A stretch of 10,967 nt of DNA from an uncultured Bacillota bacterium (GTDB taxonomy: Bacteria; Bacillota; Clostridia; Peptostreptococcales; Anaerovoracaceae): contig CAMOXP010000027.1 in NCBI GenBank assembly GCA_946629205.1, positions 1 to 10,967 of the forward strand, read 5' to 3'. The first letter of the stretch is position 1. Each line of letters begins with the position of its first letter. The notes below the pieces were generated by a model, which was not told the origin of the DNA, made no database searches, and saw only the letters and a list, made by a program, of their open reading frames with translations. Shown here one piece after another: positions 5,750 through 10,967 of the stretch. Made by a program: the position numbers and the translations under genes.

Positions 5750-7141
5750 ATGGACAGCAAAAGCAACACATACAACAAAGACGACAAGCGAATATATATT
5801 CTGAAGGAGGAGCGTCCGGCGAAGGCGATCGTGGCCCTGGGCGTTCCCCTCGTCATGGGCATGTCCATCATGGTTCTGTACAATCTGGTGGACACGTTCT
5901 TTATTGGGCTTTTGCATGACGATTACCAGATGGCGGCGGTCAACCTGGCCTACCCGGTCATGATGGTCATGATCGCGATCTCAAATATGGTGGGCGCTGG
6001 CGCCGCGTCCCTGATTTCAAGAAGCATGGGCGCCGGAGATGACGCAAAGGCCTCCCACACGCTGACGGCGGGCTTTGTGCTGACCGCAGCGGGCGGTCTG
6101 CTTGTTGCAGCACTTGGGCTGGTGCTGCTGCCGCTGATCGTCGATGTCCTCGGCGCGAAGAGCAACACGGACGCCTTCACCTCCCAGTACGTCATGATTC
6201 TCTTCCTCGGCAGCGTCTTCATCATGGGCAATTACATCTTCGGGCAGCTTTTGCGCAGCGAAGGTTCTGTCAAATACTCCATTGCGGGAATGATCGCCGG
6301 GACGGTGGCGAACATCGCTCTGGACCCGCTCTTTATCTTCGCCTTCGGGCTGCAGATCCGGGGCGCGGCCATTGCCACGGTGCTGGGCAACGCCATCGGC
6401 ATGGGCGTTTCCGTCTGGTACTACGCGGCCGGCAAGACGCTGCTTCGGCCCGCCGTGAAATACATCCGGCCGACTGCCGAGATCCTGAAGGAGATCTTCT
6501 GGGTCGGCGTACCGGCGGGACTGGAGACGCTGCTCACATCGATTGCATTTATCGTGAACAACAATCTGGCAGTCTCCTACGGCGAGCTGACTGTGGCGGC
6601 CATGGGCATCGCCCAGAAGATCATGTCCCTGGGCAACTACATCTACCAGGGGTTCGCGGCCGGTTCCCAACCCATCATGGGCTACAATTACGGCGCAAAA
6701 AATTACCACCGTATGCTGCAGGTCCTGAAGGCCGGCATCCTGGTGGTAAGCGGAATCGAGTTATTTGTGATGCTCATCTACGGAGTCTTCGCTCCATTCT
6801 TGATCGATATCTTTACGAATTCGGCCGAAGTCATCGCCACAGGAAGCAAAGTGCTCCGCGCCATCATGTGCATCCTGCCCTTCGTCGGCGCCGTGTCCAT
6901 GAGCCGCATGTCCTTCCAGGCGATGGGCAAACCCCAGTACGCCTTCGGGATCACCCTGGTGCGGCAGCTGTTTCTGTACATCCCGCTGCTGCTCCTGCTG
7001 AACCACGCCTTCGGATTCGACGGCATGATCTGGGCGCAGCCGGTCACGGAGGTCATCATGATGGCCGCTTCCGTGACGCTCCTTGTGCGGGTCATCAGGC
7101 GACAAATGCCTTCCAGTTCTTCACGCTGTACAGAGGAATGA
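5750..7141 (+). CDS. MATE-family multidrug/toxin exporter
   Basis: This is a 463-residue cation-coupled efflux protein of the MATE family, in the cytoplasmic membrane. After a hydrophilic N-terminus (1-22), the first helix region carries GVPLVMGMSIMVLYNLVDT (31-49). The first lobe includes VGAGAASLISRSMGAGD (81-97). The second lobe has the family hallmark GSQPIMGYNYGA (305-316) and a late AQPVTEV segment. About twelve hydrophobic segments and the length agree with the family. The substrate is unknown; such proteins export cationic drugs, dyes or metabolites. The start is chosen because the next in-frame ATG lies inside the first helix. The upstream GGTGA is a weak ribosome site. The gene's last 47 bases overlap the convergent DUF1295 gene. 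The nearby inverted repeat hints at regulation, but no regulator gene is present. Confidence 0.9.
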   Translation: MDSKSNTYNKDDKRIYILKEERPAKAIVALGVPLVMGMSIMVLYNLVDTFFIGLLHDDYQMAAVNLAYPVMMVMIAISNMVGAGAASLISRSMGAGDDAKASHTLTAGFVLTAAGGLLVAALGLVLLPLIVDVLGAKSNTDAFTSQYVMILFLGSVFIMGNYIFGQLLRSEGSVKYSIAGMIAGTVANIALDPLFIFAFGLQIRGAAIATVLGNAIGMGVSVWYYAAGKTLLRPAVKYIRPTAEILKEIFWVGVPAGLETLLTSIAFIVNNNLAVSYGELTVAAMGIAQKIMSLGNYIYQGFAAGSQPIMGYNYGAKNYHRMLQVLKAGILVVSGIELFVMLIYGVFAPFLIDIFTNSAEVIATGSKVLRAIMCILPFVGAVSMSRMSFQAMGKPQYAFGITLVRQLFLYIPLLLLLNHAFGFDGMIWAQPVTEVIMMAASVTLLVRVIRRQMPSSSSRCTEE

Positions 7142-7976
7142 GCGGGATCATGATCGGCACGGTCCTGACATACTTCTGATAGACCGGATCGTCTCCGTAG
7201 TTGCGGTCCTGCCGCAACTCCAGACGCCGCGCGCCGCTGAACATGACGTAGGTGATGCCCAGGAACCCGAGCACTGCGATGATCCACTGAAATGCCCCCT
7301 GCAGATACGGAATGCCGGAAACAAGCACACCGGTCCACAGCAGCATCTCACCGAGATAGTTCGGACACCGTACGATACGGTAGAGCCCCGAATCGACGAA
7401 ACGGTCCGGGTTCTTTTTCTTGGCAACAGTCTTCTGCGCGTCTGCTGCGATCTCAAGCAAAATGCCCAGTGCCATCAGGCAAAGACCGATCCATGCGGCA
7501 GCGCCGTCCGCCGGGATGAAAGACTGCAGATCGATCGTGAAGGCGTCAGTCGCCGCGTTGGGCTCGATATGAACAGAGGCCATCCCGTCCGCGACTGCCT
7601 TCGCCGCGTTCTCCAGCCGGAAGATGACCGGGCTTGTCTGCAGGAAATACAGGATCGCGCAGGAGACCCAGATCGCGATTTTCACTCCGGCAGGAATGGT
7701 TTTGCTTCTGTCGTTTTCCGGTTTGAGGATCTTATTGTAGGCCGTGCTCTTCACCTCGCGGATCATAAGATATCCGCCCAGCCGCACCCCGTAGATGATG
7801 AACAGAATGCAGGCGATGCAGCTCACTGGCGTGAGCACTGCATGAAACAGGATCAGCAGCGTGATCCCGATGCCGGCCACGGCGAATCCGTAGCCTACCG
7901 AAAAGAAATAGATGTATCTCCAGAATCCTATAGCGGACAGCAGAAGGCTGACCGCCAGCAGTACTAAGTATGTCAT
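7095..7976 (-). CDS. DUF1295-family polytopic membrane protein
   Basis: This is a 293-residue membrane protein of the DUF1295 family, related to steroid 5-alpha-reductase C-terminal and isoprenylcysteine methyltransferase-like proteins. The signature is DSGLYRIVRCPNYLGE (195-210), followed by an aromatic helix and a C-terminal YQKYVRTVPIMIPLIP (266-281) block. Roughly seven hydrophobic segments are visible. Residues 121-157 form a polar stretch that probably makes a large loop. By analogy it may bind a nucleotide or SAM cofactor and modify a lipid-like substrate, but no reaction is established. Its ATG follows the TAA of the L,D-transpeptidase gene after one base, so the two are probably translated in a coupled way. 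The last 47 bases overlap the MATE gene tail to tail. Confidence 0.85.
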   Translation of the reverse strand: MTYLVLLAVSLLLSAIGFWRYIYFFSVGYGFAVAGIGITLLILFHAVLTPVSCIACILFIIYGVRLGGYLMIREVKSTAYNKILKPENDRSKTIPAGVKIAIWVSCAILYFLQTSPVIFRLENAAKAVADGMASVHIEPNAATDAFTIDLQSFIPADGAAAWIGLCLMALGILLEIAADAQKTVAKKKNPDRFVDSGLYRIVRCPNYLGEMLLWTGVLVSGIPYLQGAFQWIIAVLGFLGITYVMFSGARRLELRQDRNYGDDPVYQKYVRTVPIMIPLIPLYSVKNWKAFVA

Positions 7977-7977
7977 T

Positions 7978-8790
7978 TTACAGTTCCCATTCGTCCCAAA
8001 GTTCCGGACTGATCTTCTCGAGGGAGTCGATCACAACGACGCAGTCCGGCTGGACGTTCTTCATGACCTTGATCATAAGGTTCTCAGGAATCGCAACGCA
8101 TCCGCCGGTGTACGGCTTCTGCGGTCCCAGGCAGTGGAGGAAGATGGCGGAGCCTTTGCCCGGCGTTCCGTCCTCATTCCAGCTGATGTTCATGCAGTAC
8201 TGGTAGTGGTAGTTGTAGTCTGTAATATGCTCACTGTCCTCTGTGTTGAGGTCCGGATAGTCTTTGATGCTGACCATCTCGTTGTAGTGGTATCCTTCTC
8301 TCTGATCGCCGGACCAGTAGTCGTCCGGTGTGACCTGCTGGTACTCGAAAGCCGTGCATCCCGGGTCGCTGTTGATGCCGAAGGCGTAGTTGAACTTGTA
8401 GGTTCCGACCGGCGTCATCGCGTCCCCTTCTTTGGTCTTGCCCAGGCCGTTCTTGCCGATGTATCCCGGCGTTGTGATGATCTGCTTCCAGTTGCCGTCC
8501 GCATCCTTCTGATGCATGGAAACATAGGCAGTCGTCTTGCCGATACCGGCTACGACAAAGAGCTGCTCCGCGTCCTTCGCCTGCTCAAGCTTTCCGACAA
8601 ACTCCGGTGAATCCTCCGCTGTGGCGATGTCGAATTCCGCATCCAGCGGATCTGCTACTGCCGGCGCAGCCGCCGCGTTATCCTCTGCAGGCGCTTCCGC
8701 CTCCGTTGAAGAGCCGCATCCCGCGGCGAAGCAAAGGCATGCGAACAGCATGACACCCACTGTAATCATCCTTAAAAACTTTGATTTCAT
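7978..8790 (-). CDS. Lipoprotein L,D-transpeptidase (YkuD fold)
   Basis: This is a 270-residue lipid-anchored envelope protein. The signal peptide has basic residues 2-7, a hydrophobic core and a lipobox AAGC with Cys25, followed by an Ala/Glu-rich tether to about residue 60. The C-terminal YkuD domain shows EGDAMTPVGTYKF (121-133), then FLHCLGPQ (217-224) with His219, and TGGC (228-231) with the presumed catalytic Cys231. YkuD enzymes form 3-3 peptidoglycan cross-links or attach proteins. Here the classic S/T-H-G-C is T-G-G-C, so the His next to the Gly is replaced. The same frame continues upstream to 8817, but 8790 is preferred because GGAGGA lies 6 bases before it and the signal peptide then starts properly. 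It precedes the DUF1295 gene by one base. Confidence 0.87.
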   Translation of the reverse strand: MKSKFLRMITVGVMLFACLCFAAGCGSSTEAEAPAEDNAAAAPAVADPLDAEFDIATAEDSPEFVGKLEQAKDAEQLFVVAGIGKTTAYVSMHQKDADGNWKQIITTPGYIGKNGLGKTKEGDAMTPVGTYKFNYAFGINSDPGCTAFEYQQVTPDDYWSGDQREGYHYNEMVSIKDYPDLNTEDSEHITDYNYHYQYCMNISWNEDGTPGKGSAIFLHCLGPQKPYTGGCVAIPENLMIKVMKNVQPDCVVVIDSLEKISPELWDEWEL

Positions 8791-8829
8791 GACGATTCCT
8801 CCATTTTTTCTGTGCATATTTCCACGTTA

Positions 8830-8838
8830 ATCATACCA
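8830..8838 (-). promoter_or_regulatory. Candidate extended -10 promoter for the L,D-transpeptidase gene
   Basis: On the minus strand TGG (8838-8836) precedes TATGAT (8835-8830), an extended -10 element with 5 of 6 matches. No convincing -35 hexamer is visible upstream. The predicted leader is about 33 bases and ends with the strong GGAGGA site before the ATG at 8790. Confidence 0.4.
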
Positions 8839-8872
8839 TATACAAGATTAGATTATTCTGAAAAAAAGTTAA

Positions 8873-8898
8873 GAATGCGGCATGCAGACCGCTGATTC
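8873..8898. repeat. Imperfect inverted repeat in the L,D-transpeptidase/MMPL control region
   Basis: GAATGCGG (8873-8880) faces CCGC (8889-8892) and ATTC (8895-8898). The left arm pairs with GCGG-to-CCGC and, after a two-base bulge (TG), with GAAT-to-ATTC. The loop is 8 bases. It lies about 7 bases upstream of the MMPL -35 box. It contains the pentamer TGCGG that is also in the operator-like site at 8909-8923. It could be a second protein site or simply chance. Confidence 0.3.
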
Positions 8899-8904
8899 AT
8901 TCTG

Positions 8905-8933
8905 TTGACCGCAACCAGTGCGGAATCTATAAT
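8905..8933 (+). promoter_or_regulatory. Near-consensus sigma-A promoter for the MMPL exporter
   Basis: TTGACC (8905-8910) and a perfect TATAAT (8928-8933) are 17 bases apart, the strongest promoter match in the window. The predicted transcript start is near 8940, leaving a leader of about 60 bases. Confidence 0.8.
8909..8923 (+). promoter_or_regulatory. Palindrome in the MMPL promoter spacer, candidate operator
   Basis: CCGCA (8909-8913) and TGCGG (8919-8923) are perfect reverse complements around ACCAG. The site starts inside the -35 box and fills most of the spacer, so a bound repressor would block polymerase, or a MerR-type activator could distort it. The spacer is a normal 17 bases, which argues against the classic MerR mode. 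Confidence 0.5.
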
Positions 8934-8970
8934 ACTGTCAGACTATTATTGCAACTACAGCTGCCATTGC

Positions 8971-8995
8971 AGCGAAAGTATACATAAGCGAAAGT
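8971..8995 (+). repeat. Nine-base direct repeat in the MMPL leader
   Basis: AGCGAAAGT occurs at 8971-8979 and again at 8987-8995, a period of 16 bases, directly before the ATG at 9000. The second copy occupies the place where a Shine-Dalgarno site is expected, and none is seen there. Confidence 0.5.
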
Positions 8996-8999
8996 TTAG

Positions 9000-10967
9000 A
9001 TGAAACAACGGTTTGCGCATTTTATCGTTGCCCACAGCAGGGCAATATTGATCATATTCATCATCCTGGCACTGGGATGCGGCGCACTGATTCCATTCGT
9101 CAACATCAACAAGGACATGACCAAATATCTGCCGAAGGATTCAGAAATGCGGCACGGGCTGGATCTGATGAAGGCGGAATTCGGCGATGAGACTTCCAGC
9201 AGTCTGGAGATCATGTTCGACGATCTTAAGACACCCGCAGAAAAAGACGCCGTACTGCAAAAGCTGGAGTCCTTGAAGTACGCAGAGTCTGTGGATTACA
9301 AGTCGGAAACAGACGACGAGGAGCAGTACTACAACAAAGGCAAGTACACCCGGTATGTGATCAACTGCGACTACGACCAGTATTCTGACGAAGCGACGGA
9401 GCTCTGGAAGACTGTCAAGGCGACCTACATGGAAGATGAAGAGGACCGGAACATCGAGCTGGGCGGAACGATCCACTCGGCCAACGAATCGGGCCTGCCC
9501 CTTTGGATCATTGCTCTTGCGGTCGCGATGGTCGCCCTCATCCTGCTCATCATGGCCAGTTCCTGGGTCGAGCCTGCCACCTTCCTGATCACCATCGGCG
9601 TGGCGGTGCTGATCAACATGGGGACCTATATCCTCTTCCCCAGCATCTCCAAGACCACATTCGGGATCGTGGGCATCCTGCAGCTCGCCCTCAGCATGGA
9701 CTATTCTATCATGCTGCTGAACCGCTACCGCCAGCAGCGGAGCATCTGCGCGGACAAATATGAAACGATGGAACATGCCCTGTCCCTTTCCTTCAGCGCC
9801 ATCACCGGCAGTTCTTTGACTACATTCGCGGGGCTGCTCGCTCTGGTGTTCATGAGTTTCACCATGGGCGCAGACGTCGGACTCGCGCTGGCCAAAGGTG
9901 TTCTCATCAGCCTGCTTTGCATCTTCACGGTGCTGCCCGCTCTGGTACTGGGCTTTGACTCGCTGATGCTGCGGACGGCGAAACGCACGCCGCCCTTCGA
10001 CCTTCCCAAGTTCTCTGACTTCCAATACAAAATGCGGATCCCGCTTACGGTTTTGTTCGCGGTGATGCTGATCGGCTCTTTCGTTCTGCGCAACGGCGTA
10101 GACTTTTCCTATTCACAAAGCTGGGTCACGGGGATCGACCATGTCTTCGGCCACACCAACACCATCGTCATGGTCTACGACGAAGACGACGGTGATGCAG
10201 CCGGTGCACTTGCTGAATCCCTCGATGATTCCGAAGATATCTACAGCGCGGTCTGCTATGAGAGCACCCTCGGAAAGCAGCGCATCGCTTCCGGCATGCA
10301 CGAATTCATCGACGACATGAAGGACGAAGGAAGTACCGGCAGTGATGACGCCTCTACCGATATGGATCTGAGTGATTCCATGCTCAAGCTCATTTACTAC
10401 GACTACCATGCGGGGGATCCGGAGTTCACCATGACGATCCCGGAGCTCGTGTCCTTCCTGCGCGGCGATGTCGTAAACGATCCGGACTTCTCTGACAGCA
10501 TCGATCAGGAGGCGAAGGATCAGCTCGACGATATGGCGAAGTTCACCGACCGCGGCGCCCTCACCACGAAAAAGGGCGCCAAAGGGCTGGCAGACTTCTT
10601 CGGCATGAAGAAATCCCAGGCTGCGCGGCTTTTGCTGTATTACCAAATCAAAAACGGCAAGCGCGGGGACAAGATGACCCTGCCGGATTTCATCTCCTTC
10701 CTTGTCGATGACGTGGCGTCGGATCCGGAGTACGGCAAGATGATCAAGAAGTCCCAAAAGAAACAGCTCCAGTCCCTGCAGCCCTTCACGGACGAGGAAA
10801 CGGTGGCAAGCGACGTGATCTATGAAGAGGCCGCGCAGATCCTCGGCATGGACGAAAACCAGATGCGCCTCATCTACATGAACCATTACGCAAAGGCAGG
10901 CGTGACCTCACAGAAAACTATTGCAGAAACTGCCGCGGCGCTGCAGGACATGGCGCAGGACCCGTCC
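9000..10967 (+). CDS. MMPL/RND-family exporter, 5' part (runs off the window)
   Basis: The frame is open for 656 codons to the window edge, so the gene is incomplete here. It encodes the N-terminal portion of a proton-driven MMPL-type membrane exporter. TM1 is at about residues 16-34, an extracytoplasmic loop at 35-163, and five helices span about 165-306. A seventh helix is at 347-363 and the second external region runs from 364 on. Helix 4 carries LSMDYSIMLLNRYR (231-244); Asp234-Tyr235 matches the proton-relay Asp-Tyr pair known in MmpL3. The second loop is acidic (DEDDGD near 395) and contains tandem 81-residue repeats from residue 454. The second half of the transporter should lie beyond 10967. 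The substrate is unknown; lipids, peptides or drugs are typical. The ATG has no visible Shine-Dalgarno site, but it directly precedes a canonical N-terminal helix and no better start exists. Confidence 0.9.
   Translation, partial: MKQRFAHFIVAHSRAILIIFIILALGCGALIPFVNINKDMTKYLPKDSEMRHGLDLMKAEFGDETSSSLEIMFDDLKTPAEKDAVLQKLESLKYAESVDYKSETDDEEQYYNKGKYTRYVINCDYDQYSDEATELWKTVKATYMEDEEDRNIELGGTIHSANESGLPLWIIALAVAMVALILLIMASSWVEPATFLITIGVAVLINMGTYILFPSISKTTFGIVGILQLALSMDYSIMLLNRYRQQRSICADKYETMEHALSLSFSAITGSSLTTFAGLLALVFMSFTMGADVGLALAKGVLISLLCIFTVLPALVLGFDSLMLRTAKRTPPFDLPKFSDFQYKMRIPLTVLFAVMLIGSFVLRNGVDFSYSQSWVTGIDHVFGHTNTIVMVYDEDDGDAAGALAESLDDSEDIYSAVCYESTLGKQRIASGMHEFIDDMKDEGSTGSDDASTDMDLSDSMLKLIYYDYHAGDPEFTMTIPELVSFLRGDVVNDPDFSDSIDQEAKDQLDDMAKFTDRGALTTKKGAKGLADFFGMKKSQAARLLLYYQIKNGKRGDKMTLPDFISFLVDDVASDPEYGKMIKKSQKKQLQSLQPFTDEETVASDVIYEEAAQILGMDENQMRLIYMNHYAKAGVTSQKTIAETAAALQDMAQDPS
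10359..10967 (+). repeat. Tandem ~81-residue repeats in the second external loop of the MMPL protein
   Basis: Repeat A is residues 454-534 (10359-10601), repeat B is 535-615 (10602-10844) and repeat C is 616-656 (10845 to the edge, cut off). A and B align without gaps at an offset of 81, with 24 identities by hand count. Shared landmarks are YY (466/547), MT-I/L-P (478/559), SFL (485/566), DV..DP (490/571) and FTD (515/596). Repeats B and C both open with GM (535/616), and C has a one- to two-residue deletion before its LIY. The DNA itself is diverged, so the duplication is old. Confidence 0.8.

Noticed and set aside
7083..7967. A 294-codon plus-strand frame opposite the DUF1295 gene
   Set aside because: The minus-strand protein has the DUF1295 signature and hydrophobic helices. 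The plus-strand product is charged, His-rich and lacks a credible start region.
9141..10025. A 294-codon open frame antisense to the MMPL gene, and another at 10113-10886
   Set aside because: Both lie opposite a continuous 656-codon frame with transmembrane helices and MMPL motifs. Their products are His/Asp/Val-rich without a family match.

Overview
This window looks like a chromosomal segment of an anaerobic, probably gut-associated member of the Bacillota (class Clostridia). The reasons are strong GGAGG-type Shine-Dalgarno sites, sigma-A-like promoters, moderately GC-rich coding DNA, and protein families common in that class: a DinF/NorM-like MATE exporter, a cobalamin-type methionine synthase activation-domain protein, an HD-domain CCA-adding enzyme, and lipoproteins with short Cys lipoboxes. 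Species cannot be read from the sequence. I see no rRNA, tRNA, CRISPR array, insertion sequence or phage gene. Every non-coding gap is shorter than about 210 bases.

Layout. (1) Bases 1-1129, minus strand: an orphan membrane protein of the PTS_EIIC_2 family with its own promoter (about 1203-1175) and a terminator hairpin at 1-20. (2) Bases 1211-3667, minus strand: a three-gene run in transcription order: a B12-dependent methionine synthase activation-domain protein, a small lipoprotein that overlaps it by ATGA, and a YjbR-EVE fusion protein. (3) Bases 3727-5109, plus strand: the tRNA CCA-adding enzyme, divergent from (2), whose promoter almost touches its start codon. (4) Bases 5121-5576, minus strand: a GNAT acetyltransferase. 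(5) Bases 5750-7141, plus strand: a MATE exporter. The GNAT and MATE genes are divergent, and a perfect 7-bp inverted repeat lies between them. (6) Bases 7095-8790, minus strand: a lipoprotein L,D-transpeptidase followed one base later by a DUF1295 membrane protein, whose 3' end overlaps the 3' end of the MATE gene by 47 bp. (7) Bases 9000-10967, plus strand: the 5' part of an MMPL/RND-family exporter that runs off the window. It has a near-consensus promoter with a palindrome in the spacer, and its second external loop holds tandem 81-residue repeats.

How it fits together. The right half (MATE, L,D-transpeptidase, DUF1295, MMPL) is an envelope and export neighbourhood with compact divergent control regions. 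The left half is mostly housekeeping: tRNA maturation, cobalamin enzyme reactivation, and a nucleic-acid-binding-type fusion. I do not see an obviously new multi-gene system. The most unusual items are the tandem repeats in the MMPL loop, the near-leaderless divergent pair at 3667/3727, the candidate operators at 5645-5671 and 8909-8923, and the YjbR-EVE fusion.
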